Positions 1 through 16,840 are shown, counted from the stretch's first letter. The stretch is 64,000 nucleotides of DNA from Pseudorhodobacter wandonensis (GCF_001202035.1 NZ_LGHT01000041.1:1-64000), one strand, 5' to 3'. The notes: a model not told the origin generated them from the sequence alone. Numbers and translations: made by a program.

Positions 1-238
1 GGCCGGGGCAGTCGACGTGTGCGTAGTGACGGGTCGCTGTCTCATACTCAACGTGGGCGGTCGAAATCGTGATCCCGCGGGCTTTCTCTTCCGGCGCGCC
101 GTCAATTTGGTCATACGCGCGGAATTCGCCAAAATACTTCGTGATCGCAGCTGTCAACGTCGTCTTGCCGTGGTCAACGTGACCAATCGTGCCGATGTTT
201 ACGTGCGGTTTGTTACGTTCAAACTTTGCCTTAGCCAT
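1..238 (-). CDS. tuf: Elongation factor Tu, N-terminal part (runs off window start)
   Basis: EF-Tu carries aminoacyl-tRNA to the ribosomal A site as a GTPase. Only the first 79 codons are in the window; the rest lies before base 1. The start [20 protein letters not shown] and the P-loop [10 protein letters not shown] are visible, followed by the switch region with RGITIS and the G3 motif DCPGH. The gene follows fusA on the same strand, as in the classical str operon rpsL-rpsG-fusA-tuf. All 238 bases are identical to the other tuf copy at 19884-20121, and the two diverge at once upstream of the start codon. Identification is certain; completeness cannot be judged. Confidence 0.97.
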   Translation of the reverse strand, partial: MAKAKFERNKPHVNIGTIGHVDHGKTTLTAAITKYFGEFRAYDQIDGAPEEKARGITISTAHVEYETATRHYAHVDCPG

Positions 239-264
239 GGTGGCCTCCTGATTTGGATAGGTGC

Positions 265-313
265 GGTGCGCTAAAGCACACCCTACGGAATGGAGGGCGG
301 GGTTACCCCCGCC
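265..313. repeat. REP-like inverted hairpin pair, tuf-fusA gap
   Basis: Two small palindromes face each other. The first (265-286) reads on the minus strand as GTAG followed by a 7-bp stem GGTGTGC/GCGCACC with loop TTTA and one G-T wobble. The second (292-313) reads on the plus strand as GGAG followed by stem GGCGGGG/CCCCGCC with loop TTAC. The pair is bracketed by ggtgc (260-264) and gcacc (314-318). The GTAG/GGAG foot plus hairpin is the layout known for REP sequences mobilised by RAYT (REP-associated tyrosine transposase) enzymes. Two further pairs of the same design lie at 8909-8952 and 14577-14629. The assignment to that class is inference. Confidence 0.7.
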
Positions 314-320
314 GCACCAG

Positions 321-2444
321 TTAAGCGTATTTCTTCTGGATCTCGTCCGAGATGTTCTGCGGAACGGTGTCGTAATGGTCGAAGTGCATCGAGAACACAG
401 CGCGACCCGAAGTCATCGAACGCAAGGTGTTGATATAGCCGAACATGTTGGCCAAAGGCACCATCGACGCGATCACGTTGGCGTTGCCGCGGGTGTCTTG
501 CCCCGTGACCATACCCCGACGAGACGTCAAGTCGCCAATCACGCCACCGGTGTATTCTTCCGGTGTTACGACTTCGACTTTCATGATCGGCTCGAGCAGT
601 TTCGCACCGGCCTTTTTCAGACCTTCGCGCATCCCGGCACGTGCCGCGATTTCAAAGGCGAGAACGCTGGAGTCAACATCGTGGAACGCACCATCGATCA
701 GTGCGACCTTGAAGTCGATTACCGGGAAGCCTGCCAAGGGGCCCGAGTCCATAACAGACTTGATACCCTTTTCAACACCGGGGATGTATTCTTTTGGAAT
801 AGCACCACCAACGATCTTGGACTCGAAGGAATAGCCTTCGCCCGGCTCGGTCGGCGTGATGATCATCTTCACGCGCGCAAACTGGCCGGTACCACCGGAC
901 TGTTTCTTGTGCGTATAGTCGATCTCGGCTTCACGAGAAATCGTTTCGCGGTAAGCCACCTGCGGCGCGCCGATGTTCGCCTCGACCTTGAATTCGCGAC
1001 GCATACGGTCAACGAGAATGTCGAGGTGAAGTTCGCCCATGCCCTTCATGATGGTCTGACCGCTTTCGAAGTCAGTTTCCACGCGGAAGGATGGATCTTC
1101 GGCAGCCAGGCGTGCCAGCGCGATACCCATTTTTTCCTGGTCAGCCTTGGTCTTCGGCTCGACAGCGATCTCGATCACTGGCTCGGGGAAGGTCATGGTT
1201 TCCAGAACGACCTGATTGTTCGGGTCGGACAGGGTGTCACCGGTCGTGGTTTCTTTCAGACCAGCCAAAGCGATGATGTCGCCTGCAAAGGCTTCTTCAA
1301 TCTCTTCGCGGTTGATGGCGTGCATCATCATCATACGGCCAACGCGCTCTTTACGACCTTTGGTGGTGTTCACCATCTGGTCGCCTTTGCGCAGAACGCC
1401 GGAATAGATCCGAGTGAAGGTCAAGGAACCAACAAAGGGGTCGTTCATGATTTTGAAAGCCAGCGCCGAGAAGGGCTGTGCATCATCCGCCGAACGTGGC
1501 TGGTCACGGGTTTCTGTCTCATCGCCAGCTTTGAAGCCCATATAAGCAGGGACATCCAAAGGCGAAGGCAAGAAGTCGATGACCGAGTTCAACAACGGCT
1601 GAACGCCTTTGTTTTTAAACGCCGAGCCAGCAGTTACAGGCACGAAGTCCAGTGCCAGCGTACCCTTACGGATCAGCTTGCGCAGGGTTGCCTCGTCAGG
1701 CTCGTTGCCTTCCAGATAGGCTTCCATAGCGGCGTCATCCTGCTCGACAGCGATTTCAAGCAGGTTCATCCGCCATTCGGCAGCAACTTCGGCCAAATCG
1801 GCACGGATCGGCTTACGAACCCAGGCTGCGCCCAGATCTTCGCCTTCCCAAACCCATTCTTCCATTTTTACCAGGTCGATGATGCCTTCCAGTTTGTCCT
1901 CGGCACCAATCGGCAAGGCGATTGGCAACGGAGTCGCACCGGTGCGGTCTTTGATCATCTTGACGCAGTTAAAGAAGTCAGCGCCGATTTTGTCCATCTT
2001 GTTAACAAAAACGATGCGCGGAACTTTATAACGGTCAGCCTGACGCCAAACAGTTTCGGTCTGTGGCTCTACACCGGCGTTGGCGTCGAGCAAGCAGATC
2101 GCACCATCCAGAACCGCCAGCGAGCGCTCAACTTCAATGGTGAAGTCAACGTGGCCGGGGGTGTCGATGATGTTAAAGCGGTACTTCGTGTCCGAAGTGC
2201 CTTCTGTGGTCGGGTCTTCCTGACGCTGCCAGAATGTTGTGGTCGCAGCAGAAGTGATCGTGATACCACGCTCTTGCTCTTGCTCCATCCAGTCCATAGT
2301 GGCGGCACCGTCATGCACTTCGCCGATTTTGTGCGACTTGCCTGTATAGTACAGAATACGCTCGGTCGTCGTGGTTTTACCCGCGTCGATATGCGCCATA
2401 ATCCCGATGTTACGGTAGCGCCGTAGTTCGTAATCGCGTGCCAT
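321..2444 (-). CDS. fusA: Translation elongation factor G
   Basis: EF-G is the GTPase that drives ribosomal translocation and, with RRF, ribosome recycling. The 707-residue product has the usual length. Visible motifs are the P-loop [12 protein letters not shown] (residues about 17-28), [11 protein letters not shown] in switch [10 protein letters not shown] (G3) and NKMD (G4). Domain IV/V signatures such as [12 protein letters not shown] lie near the C-terminus. The ATG is preceded by AGGGG at a spacing of 8. It sits 11 nt after rpsG and 82 nt before tuf, so it belongs to the str operon; the gap to tuf holds a REP-like pair. Confidence 0.99.
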   Translation of the reverse strand: MARDYELRRYRNIGIMAHIDAGKTTTTERILYYTGKSHKIGEVHDGAATMDWMEQEQERGITITSAATTTFWQRQEDPTTEGTSDTKYRFNIIDTPGHVDFTIEVERSLAVLDGAICLLDANAGVEPQTETVWRQADRYKVPRIVFVNKMDKIGADFFNCVKMIKDRTGATPLPIALPIGAEDKLEGIIDLVKMEEWVWEGEDLGAAWVRKPIRADLAEVAAEWRMNLLEIAVEQDDAAMEAYLEGNEPDEATLRKLIRKGTLALDFVPVTAGSAFKNKGVQPLLNSVIDFLPSPLDVPAYMGFKAGDETETRDQPRSADDAQPFSALAFKIMNDPFVGSLTFTRIYSGVLRKGDQMVNTTKGRKERVGRMMMMHAINREEIEEAFAGDIIALAGLKETTTGDTLSDPNNQVVLETMTFPEPVIEIAVEPKTKADQEKMGIALARLAAEDPSFRVETDFESGQTIMKGMGELHLDILVDRMRREFKVEANIGAPQVAYRETISREAEIDYTHKKQSGGTGQFARVKMIITPTEPGEGYSFESKIVGGAIPKEYIPGVEKGIKSVMDSGPLAGFPVIDFKVALIDGAFHDVDSSVLAFEIAARAGMREGLKKAGAKLLEPIMKVEVVTPEEYTGGVIGDLTSRRGMVTGQDTRGNANVIASMVPLANMFGYINTLRSMTSGRAVFSMHFDHYDTVPQNISDEIQKKYA

Positions 2445-2455
2445 GTGTTTACCCC

Positions 2456-2929
<474 letters not shown>

Positions 2930-2937
2930 TTAATTCC

Positions 2938-3309
2938 TCACTTCGGACGCTTCGCGCCGTATTTCGAACGGCGTTGACGACGATCTTTAACACCTTGGGT
3001 ATCCAACACACCGCGCAGGATGTGGTAACGGACACCCGGAAGGTCTTTGATACGACCGCCGCGGATCAGAACAACCGAGTGTTCTTGCAGGTTGTGCTTT
3101 TCACCCGGAATATAGCAGATAACCTCGAAGCTGTTGGTAAGACGCACTTTTGCGACTTTACGCATAGCCGAGTTAGGCTTTTTCGGAGTGGTTGTATAAA
3201 CGCGCGTACAAACGCCGCGCTTTTGTGGGCAGGATTCCAAGTGCTGGGACTTGGACCGCTTGACGCGCGGCTCGCGCGGGTTGCGGATAAGCTGTTGGAT
3301 CGTTGGCAT
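2938..3309 (-). CDS. rpsL: 30S ribosomal protein S12
   Basis: S12 sits at the decoding centre and controls accuracy. It has 123 residues. The two regions where streptomycin resistance mutations occur read [12 protein letters not shown] and [13 protein letters not shown], so both key lysines are wild type and a streptomycin-sensitive ribosome is expected. AGGAA lies about 6 nt before the ATG. It is the first gene of the str operon, and a near-consensus sigma-70 promoter lies about 220 nt upstream. Confidence 0.99.
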   Translation of the reverse strand: MPTIQQLIRNPREPRVKRSKSQHLESCPQKRGVCTRVYTTTPKKPNSAMRKVAKVRLTNSFEVICYIPGEKHNLQEHSVVLIRGGRIKDLPGVRYHILRGVLDTQGVKDRRQRRSKYGAKRPK

Positions 3310-3533
3310 TCACGTTCCTCGTGTTGCAACTGTCAATACTCGTACCGGTCGACTTCCGGCACACTACTTCTCGACGGCATCTTGTGCCTTCACAAAACAC
3401 CAAAACCGCAGTCGTTGCCCTCGCGGGTAACGGTGCGGTGGAATTCCAGAGGATCGGGGCATCTCGGCCCGGATCATGACCACTTCAGTCTTTGAGACCC
3501 TTCGGCATGCCGAAACACACCTTGGGTGGCTGG

Positions 3534-3562
3534 CGTATAGGGGGAGTCGCGCGCAATGTCAA
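3534..3562 (-). promoter_or_regulatory. Strong sigma-70 promoter for rpsL-rpsG-fusA-tuf
   Basis: On the minus strand a perfect -35 TTGACA (3557-3562), an exactly 17-bp spacer and a -10 TATACG (3534-3539) are visible. Predicted initiation near 3527 gives a leader of about 218 nt before rpsL. The leader (3310-3527) holds no convincing gene; I see GC-rich short inverted segments but no named RNA family. The promoter would fire just outside the end of the DMT transporter gene, so the str operon need not depend on read-through from rpoC. Confidence 0.75.
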
Positions 3563-3590
3563 CACACCGGCGCTGTCCTTGGCCGCCGAC

Positions 3591-4511
3591 CTAACGATCC
3601 GCAGTGGCCGTGCCTGTCAGTGACGATTTGCTGGCCACAATCCGGCGATGCAGCTGGTTTTCACGCAGGTAAGTATAGAGCCCGGTTGCAACAACAACCA
3701 CCGCTCCGACCACAGTCCACAGCCCCGGCAAGGTGTCGAACACAAACCACCCCAGAAAAATCGCAACAATCAGCGATGTATAGCGAAACGGCGCGATGAT
3801 CGCAACATCGCCCACCCGCATCGCCATCACACTGAACATATACCCCAAAATAAGTATCCCCGCGGCCGAGGCTACCATCAGTGTTTCGGTCACGCTTAGG
3901 ATACGCCAGCTTTCCAGCGCCAGCCCCGCGTACCCCATGATCGTCACCGCCACCGCCGAATAAAGCGCGATCACGACCGAGGGGATATGTGCCCCAACCT
4001 GCCGCGTCGACAGGTCACGTAGCACGATAAACCCAACTGAAATCAGGGCCAAGATTGACCAGATGTTGAACCCTTCGGTGCCGGGCCGCACAATCATCAT
4101 TACCCCACAGAACCCGACCAAAATCGCCGTCATCCGGCGCCAGCCCACAGGTTCCTTTAGCAACACCGCTGCCGCCAAAGTTACCGCCAAAGGCAATGAC
4201 TGCAAAATCGCCGAGATATTTGCCAGCGGCATCTGCCTGAGGGCCAGCAAGAAAGTAATTGTCCCCCCGACCTCGGCAAAGGTCCGCCAACCCAACAACT
4301 TGCGGTCAGTGACCGACAGTGCCTGCCCCTTCACCCCCATCACCCGCGCCAACAGCAAAAGTGCCAAAACCGTCAAGGTTCCCCGCACGGCAATCGCTTG
4401 CGATAGCGGCACGGTTTCCGTCGCTAATTTCATGAACGTATCGTTCAGGGTAAAGGTCGCCATGGCCACGACCATGTACAATATCCCGCGTGAATTGTTT
4501 GAAATTGCCAT
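3591..4511 (-). CDS. DMT-family (EamA) membrane transporter
   Basis: This is a 306-residue integral membrane protein with about ten hydrophobic segments, beginning with YMVVAMATFTLNDTFMKLA. That matches the two-repeat EamA layout of the drug/metabolite transporter superfamily. The first repeat holds LANISAILQSLPLAVTLAAAVL and the second GDVAIIAPFRYTSLIVAIFLGW. The substrate is unknown. A longer in-frame start at 4598 exists, but the start at 4511 has AGGGGG six bases upstream and begins MAISNNSRG just before the first helix. It lies between rpoC and rpsL on the same strand and is an accessory insertion in the superoperon; the terminator after rpoC precedes it. Confidence 0.9.
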   Translation of the reverse strand: MAISNNSRGILYMVVAMATFTLNDTFMKLATETVPLSQAIAVRGTLTVLALLLLARVMGVKGQALSVTDRKLLGWRTFAEVGGTITFLLALRQMPLANISAILQSLPLAVTLAAAVLLKEPVGWRRMTAILVGFCGVMMIVRPGTEGFNIWSILALISVGFIVLRDLSTRQVGAHIPSVVIALYSAVAVTIMGYAGLALESWRILSVTETLMVASAAGILILGYMFSVMAMRVGDVAIIAPFRYTSLIVAIFLGWFVFDTLPGLWTVVGAVVVVATGLYTYLRENQLHRRIVASKSSLTGTATADR

Positions 4512-4602
4512 TGGTGCCCCCTGCCCTACCATACAAGATTCACGGTCTTTACCGGATTGATCAAGCCCCAACACGGCAAAACTTTGTATCCCGCACAAAA
4601 CT

Positions 4603-4633
4603 AAAAAGCCCCCCGCAGTTTCCTGCGAGGGGC
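4603..4633 (-). terminator. Rho-independent terminator after rpoC
   Basis: An 11-bp stem with one mismatch (arms 4608-4618 and 4623-4633, tetraloop between) is followed on the minus strand by five U residues. It lies 22 nt after the rpoC stop codon and should end the long secE-to-rpoC transcription unit. Confidence 0.85.
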
Positions 4634-4655
4634 CAAACTTTCACAATCGGCGCGA

Positions 4656-8870
<4,215 letters not shown>

Positions 8871-8908
8871 TTTCACATCCTTGAATGGGGGCGGCGGGGG
8901 AAGAACGT

Positions 8909-8952
8909 GGCGGGGTAAACCCCGCCCTACGTAGGTCGGGGTTCACCCCGAC
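8909..8952. repeat. REP-like inverted hairpin pair, rpoB-rpoC gap
   Basis: Two perfect 7-bp hairpins abut head to head through CTAC|GTAG at 8927-8934. The left one (8909-8930), read on the minus strand, is GTAG, stem GGCGGGG, loop TTTA. The right one (8931-8952), read on the plus strand, is GTAG, stem GTCGGGG, loop TTCA. Stem sequences differ but pairing is kept, and the loops are those of the pair at 14577-14629. It lies inside the rpoBC transcript, so both hairpins would form in the mRNA. Confidence 0.75.
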
Positions 8953-8958
8953 TCTGCG

Positions 8959-13098
<4,140 letters not shown>

Positions 13099-13304
13099 CG
13101 TCACCTTTCATCGTTTCGCCGGCGCAGGCTCGTCGGGCTACGAGCATACGCCGCTTGGCGATAGAGGGGTTATCGGTTCAATTCATGCCCTCCGTCCCAC
13201 CGGAAGGCTCCCGAACATTGACAACACACCTTGGAAGGGGTTTGGGGCCCGGCCCCAATCAGGAACCTGTCAAATCCCCACCAAGATGCGCCATAGACGC
13301 ATTT

Positions 13305-13334
13305 GGCTGGGCGCGAAATTCTTCGCACCCAGCC
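13305..13334 (-). promoter_or_regulatory. rplL-rpoB intercistronic hairpin
   Basis: A 13-bp stem with one mismatch (13305-13317 against 13322-13334) and a 4-nt loop lies 37 nt after the rplL stop. On the transcribed strand no U-tract follows, so it is not a simple terminator; it resembles the position of the attenuator and RNase III processing region known between rplL and rpoB in E. coli. On the opposite strand it is followed by six T residues and could end antisense transcription. The remaining gap, 13099-13304, holds no gene. Confidence 0.55.
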
Positions 13335-13371
13335 CATTTTTTGGCGATGCCGCAGGCGGCACCGAACCGAA

Positions 13372-13746
13372 TTACTTCAGTTCAACTTTCGCGCCAGCTT
13401 CTTCCAGCTTTTTCTTCAAGCCTTCAGCGTCAGCTTTCGAAACGCCTTCTTTTACTTTGCCGCCAGCTTCAACCAAGTCTTTGGCTTCTTTCAGGCCAAG
13501 ACCGGTGATGCCGCGTACTTCTTTGATGACGTTGATTTTGTTCGGGCCGGCATCGGTCAGAACAACATCAAATTCAGTCTGCTCTTCAGCAGCTTCGCCA
13601 GCTGCCGCAGCAGGGCCAGCAACCATTACAGCGCCGCCAGCAGCGGGCTCAATGCCGTATTCATCCTTCAGGATGGTTTTCAGTTCTTGTGCCTGAAGAA
13701 GGGTCAGACCCACGATTTCTTCGGCGAGTTTTTTCAGATCAGCCAT
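13372..13746 (-). CDS. rplL: 50S ribosomal protein L7/L12
   Basis: L7/L12 dimers form the flexible stalk that recruits translational GTPases. The protein has 124 residues. An N-terminal dimerisation region ([22 protein letters not shown]) is followed by an Ala/Gly-rich hinge (about residues 36-52) and the C-terminal domain with [18 protein letters not shown]. It follows rplJ after 69 nt and is co-transcribed with it. Confidence 0.99.
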   Translation of the reverse strand: MADLKKLAEEIVGLTLLQAQELKTILKDEYGIEPAAGGAVMVAGPAAAAGEAAEEQTEFDVVLTDAGPNKINVIKEVRGITGLGLKEAKDLVEAGGKVKEGVSKADAEGLKKKLEEAGAKVELK

Positions 13747-13815
13747 TTTCTGTTCCGTTCATTAAAGTTGGGTTCCAACGTCGGTATTATCAACCACGCC
13801 GGATCATTAGATTGC

Positions 13816-14331
13816 TCAGGCGGCTGCCTTGTCCTCGATAGTGGACAAGATGCCGGCGATGTTCGAAGCAGGCGCGCCAATGGCCCCGGCGATGTTCGAT
13901 GCAGGTGCACCGATGCAAGACACGATCGAAGCAATAAGCTCCTCACGCGACGGCATCGCTGCAACGGCTTTCACACCAGCAGGATCCAACAACGTGTCGC
14001 CCATTGTACCACCCAGAATAACGAACTTGTCGTTCTTCTTGGCGTACTCATCCGCGACCTTCGCAGCTGCGACAGGGTCTTCGGAATAGGCCATCACGGT
14101 CATGCCCGTAAGCAGGTCAGCCATCTTTGCAGAAGGCTTCCCGTCAAGGGCGATCTTGGCGAGCTTGTTCTTGGCAACGCGTACAGAACCACCAACTTCA
14201 CGCATTTTTGCGCGGAGGTCCTGCATCTGTGCAACCGTGATCCCGGCGTAGTGTGCAACCACTACGACGCCAGAGCTTTCAAAGATCTGGCCGAGTTCCT
14301 CGACCACTTTCTCTTTTTGTGCTCTATCCAC
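13816..14331 (-). CDS. rplJ: 50S ribosomal protein L10
   Basis: L10 anchors the L7/L12 stalk to 23S rRNA and, with L7/L12, represses its own mRNA. It has 171 residues. The start is GTG at 14331 with GGAG seven bases upstream; no better ATG exists. The C-terminal L12-binding helix contains a tandem 9-residue duplication, GAPASNIAG then a short link then GAPASNIAG. It is preceded by a long structured leader. Confidence 0.98.
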   Translation of the reverse strand: MDRAQKEKVVEELGQIFESSGVVVVAHYAGITVAQMQDLRAKMREVGGSVRVAKNKLAKIALDGKPSAKMADLLTGMTVMAYSEDPVAAAKVADEYAKKNDKFVILGGTMGDTLLDPAGVKAVAAMPSREELIASIVSCIGAPASNIAGAIGAPASNIAGILSTIEDKAAA

Positions 14332-14576
14332 AGTTTCACTCCAAGTTTGGGGGTTTCCCCCCGGCTCATATTAGCCCTGTCCGAAAACAGGGCATTCGGG
14401 TCCTTTTACGGGTCCCGAGGCCAGATCACCCGAGGGAAGCCCCCGGAAATTTGTCTCGATCCCCATCTCAGGCAGGAAGATTAAGGGCAGATGCCCCCCC
14501 ACCGTCTCGGACAGGACAGGGCCGTTTGGCGGCCCCGCCATCCTTTCCCCTAAGGGTCCGGAATTTCGTTAGGTGT
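14332..14576 (-). promoter_or_regulatory. Structured leader upstream of rplJ (candidate L10 leader)
   Basis: This is the rest of the 307-nt gap between rplA and rplJ, next to the REP pair. It has no gene but shows stacked hairpins on the transcribed strand: 14349-14361 (5-bp stem) directly before the ribosome-binding site, and 14374-14393 (7-bp stem, 6-nt loop). Further upstream are GGGACC/GGACCC inverted segments around 14400-14420. In many bacteria this position holds the L10 leader, bound by the L10-L12 complex. I have not matched the consensus, so the function is inferred from position. Confidence 0.4.
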
Positions 14577-14629
14577 GGTGCGCTAAAGCGCACCCTACCC
14601 GCAAACCGTAGGGTGCGCTTCAGCGCACC
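14577..14629. repeat. REP-like inverted hairpin pair, rplA-rplJ gap
   Basis: Two perfect 7-bp hairpins have the same stem GGTGCGC/GCGCACC. The left unit (14577-14598) reads GTAG-stem-TTTA-stem on the minus strand. The right unit (14608-14629) reads GTAG-stem-TTCA-stem on the plus strand. They are separated by 9 nt and bracketed by GTTAG (14569-14573) and CTAAC (14631-14635). The layout is the same as at 265-313 and 8909-8952. The pair ends 9 nt before the rplA stop codon. Confidence 0.75.
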
Positions 14630-14638
14630 GCTAACCGA

Positions 14639-15337
14639 TTACTTCGCAGCGGTCGTCGCCAGATCCACTGCAACGCCAGGACCCATGGTTGAAGAAAGCG
14701 AAACTTTCTTAACATAGGTGCCTTTGGCGCCAGCAGGGCGCGCCTTGGTCACGGCGTCAACGAACGCACGCACGTTCTCAGCCAGTTTAGCCGCGTCGAA
14801 CGAAGCCTTGCCGATACCCGCATGGATAACGCCAGCTTTTTCAACTTTGAACTGTACTTCGCCGCCCTTGGCGTTGCCGACAGCACCAGCCACGTCCATC
14901 GTAACTGTACCAACCTTAGGGTTTGGCATCAGGTTGCGTGGACCAAGGATTTTGCCCAGACGACCAACCAATGGCATCATGTCCGGTGTCGCGATGCAAC
15001 GATCGAATTCGATCTTGCCGCCCTGAATGGCTTCCATAAGGTCTTCTGCACCGACGATATCCGCACCAGCAGCTTTCGCTTCGTCTGCTTTCGGGCCACG
15101 TGCAAACACAGCTACACGAACCGTCTTGCCTGTGCCGTTTGGCAGCGTCACAACGCCACGAACCATCTGGTCAGCGTGACGTGGGTCAACGCCCAAGTTC
15201 ATCGCGATCTCCAGCGTCTCGTCAAACTTTGCTTTTGCATTCGCTTTGATCAGCGCAACAGCATCATCAACCGAGATCATGTCTTTGCCAGCAAAGGCTT
15301 CCCGCGCAGCGCGCGTCCGTTTTCCAAACTTTGCCAT
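14639..15337 (-). CDS. rplA: 50S ribosomal protein L1
   Basis: L1 forms the mobile stalk near the E site that helps release deacylated tRNA. The protein has 232 residues with the family signature [18 protein letters not shown]. It starts [19 protein letters not shown] and ends a few codons after [16 protein letters not shown]. The start is only 3 nt after the rplK stop, so the two are translationally coupled. Confidence 0.99.
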   Translation of the reverse strand: MAKFGKRTRAAREAFAGKDMISVDDAVALIKANAKAKFDETLEIAMNLGVDPRHADQMVRGVVTLPNGTGKTVRVAVFARGPKADEAKAAGADIVGAEDLMEAIQGGKIEFDRCIATPDMMPLVGRLGKILGPRNLMPNPKVGTVTMDVAGAVGNAKGGEVQFKVEKAGVIHAGIGKASFDAAKLAENVRAFVDAVTKARPAGAKGTYVKKVSLSSTMGPGVAVDLATTAAK

Positions 15338-15340
15338 GAC

Positions 15341-15793
15341 TTAACCTTTCACCTCGATACCGCAAGAGCGGGCCGAACCCAGAATGATCTGCATCGCACC
15401 TTCGATATCGACGGCGTTCAGATCTTTCATCTTGGCTTCTGCAATCGCGCGGATCTGCGCAACGGTCACGGTGCCTGCAACTTCGCGGCCCGGCTTAACC
15501 GAACCCTTGGCGCGGTTACGCTTGCCAACAGGCGGCAGACCAGCAGCTTTCTTCAACAGGAACGAAGCAGGTGCAGTCTTGGTTTCAAGGCTGAACGACT
15601 TGTCCTGATAGTAAGTGATGATCGTCGGTGTCGGTGTACCCGGCTCCAGATCAGCAGTCTTGGCGTTGAATTCTTTTACGAACGCCATGATGTTCAGGCC
15701 GCGCTGACCCAATGCTGGACCAACGGGTGGGGATGGGTTGGCTTGCCCCGCCTTAACTTGCAGCTTCAGCTGCCCAATAACTTTCTTGGCCAT
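15341..15793 (-). CDS. rplK: 50S ribosomal protein L11
   Basis: L11 forms the GTPase-associated centre and is needed for stringent-response activation of RelA-type enzymes; an Rsh lies at 50-52 kb. The start at 15793 ([20 protein letters not shown]) has AGGAG upstream; a longer reading frame to 15823 lacks family similarity. It has 150 residues with [21 protein letters not shown] and a C-terminal [12 protein letters not shown]. Confidence 0.99.
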   Translation of the reverse strand: MAKKVIGQLKLQVKAGQANPSPPVGPALGQRGLNIMAFVKEFNAKTADLEPGTPTPTIITYYQDKSFSLETKTAPASFLLKKAAGLPPVGKRNRAKGSVKPGREVAGTVTVAQIRAIAEAKMKDLNAVDIEGAMQIILGSARSCGIEVKG

Positions 15794-15884
15794 GTGGCCT
15801 CTCCTTTTATCACCGCACCCCACCGCGGGGCGCTAGGTTTAGTGGTTCGGCGCCCGCGCACGGGCCACCTCCCACAAGACCACG

Positions 15885-16418
15885 TCAGGCTGTTTTCGCA
15901 ACCTGCGTGAATTCCAATTCGACCGGGGTAGCCCGACCAAAGATCGAGACAGTCACCTTCAGGCGGCTATGCTCGTCATCAACTTCCTCAACCAAACCGG
16001 CAAAGCCTTCGAACGGCCCATCGGTCACATTGACCTGCTCACCCACTTCAAAGCGGATCAGGTTGCGCGGCGCAGCTTCGCCTTCTTCGACGCGGTTCAG
16101 AATAGCGTTCACTTCTTCGTCGCGCATCGGCATCGGCTTGCCCTGCGCCCCAAGGAACCCCGTGACGCGGTTGATCGACGAAATCAGGTGATACCCTTTA
16201 TTGGTCATCTCCATCCGCACCAGAACATAGCCCGGCATGAAACGGCGCTCTGACGTCACTTTCTTGCCGCGACGCACTTCAAGCACTTCTTCTGTCGGAA
16301 CGAGAACCTCTTCGATCTCATCTTCAAGACCGGCTTCAAGAACAGACGTTCTGATTTGCTCGGCAATCTTCTTCTCAAAGTTTGAGAGAACGCTTACCGA
16401 ATACCAACGCTTCGCCAT
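15885..16418 (-). CDS. nusG: Transcription termination/antitermination protein NusG
   Basis: NusG bridges RNA polymerase to Rho or to the leading ribosome. The product has 177 residues. The N-terminal NGN domain starts MAKRWYSVSVLSNFEKKIAEQ and includes FMPGYVLVRMEMT. The C-terminal KOW domain contains GEQVNVTDGPFEGFAGLVEEVD. The start at 16418 matches the family; an upstream in-frame ATG at 16442 does not. It is 91 nt before rplK. An unusual terminator-like hairpin separates it from secE. Confidence 0.99.
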   Translation of the reverse strand: MAKRWYSVSVLSNFEKKIAEQIRTSVLEAGLEDEIEEVLVPTEEVLEVRRGKKVTSERRFMPGYVLVRMEMTNKGYHLISSINRVTGFLGAQGKPMPMRDEEVNAILNRVEEGEAAPRNLIRFEVGEQVNVTDGPFEGFAGLVEEVDDEHSRLKVTVSIFGRATPVELEFTQVAKTA

Positions 16419-16509
16419 GCCTGCTTCACCTATCTTGTCCAAAGCCTAAGCCCCGGAAATTCTTTAACTTTCGGGCAGATTATTCCACCCCGACTAGAAC
16501 AAAAAACAA

Positions 16510-16540
16510 CGCGCGGACCGAATCGCCGCGCGTTTTTGTT
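16510..16540. terminator. Terminator-like hairpin between secE and nusG
   Basis: A perfect 7-bp stem CGCGCGG/CCGCGCG (16510-16516 and 16526-16532) has a 9-nt loop. It has T-rich tracts on both sides: tttttgtt on the plus strand (16533-16540) and gttgtttttt on the minus strand (16501-16510). It can act in both directions. On the minus strand it would attenuate read-through from secE into nusG-rplKAJL-rpoBC. Confidence 0.7.
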
Positions 16541-16609
16541 CCTGATTGACCGACCAAATACAGCCCCAGCCCCCTAATTTCAAGAGGCTAAGGCCAAATC
16601 AAGCTGTTT

Positions 16610-16807
16610 TCAGCCAAAGCTGTTAATCACCGCGCTCAGCCCGGTGCGGATCGTCAGATCGATCAGCGAAAAGAACGTCGCGGTCAGCGCGGCCATGATG
16701 AACACCATGATCGTGGTCAAAACCACTTCGCGACGGGTTGGCCAAACAACTTTTGCGATCTCGCTCCGCACTTGTTGGATGAACTGAAGAGGGTTGGCCT
16801 TTGCCAT
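16610..16807 (-). CDS. secE: Preprotein translocase subunit SecE
   Basis: SecE clamps SecY in the Sec translocon. This is the short one-helix form of 65 residues: a cytoplasmic amphipathic segment with VRSEIAKVVWPTRREVVLTT, the SecE signature, then one transmembrane helix (VFIMAALTATFFSLIDLTI). ATG codons at 16810 and 16807 are both possible; AGGA has 7-nt spacing to 16807. Confidence 0.97.
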   Translation of the reverse strand: MAKANPLQFIQQVRSEIAKVVWPTRREVVLTTIMVFIMAALTATFFSLIDLTIRTGLSAVINSFG

Positions 16808-16840
16808 CATTACGTCCTGACTATTCGCTGTGTTATGCGC

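Noticed and set aside
261-2426. 721-codon open frame on the plus strand opposite fusA
   Set aside because: It is a shadow of fusA caused by codon bias; the product is rich in His, Arg and Phe, has no recognisable domain and no ribosome-binding site.
3173-3403. 76-codon minus-strand frame overlapping the rpsL start and leader
   Set aside because: Out of frame with rpsL, Arg/Ala-rich and without family similarity; it would hide the rpsL start region.
8909-8952. Hairpin pair considered as a bidirectional terminator
   Set aside because: There is no T-tract on either side and it lies inside the essential rpoBC transcript.
14374-14393. Hairpin before rplJ considered as a terminator
   Set aside because: No U-tract follows on the transcribed strand, so it is better treated as leader structure.
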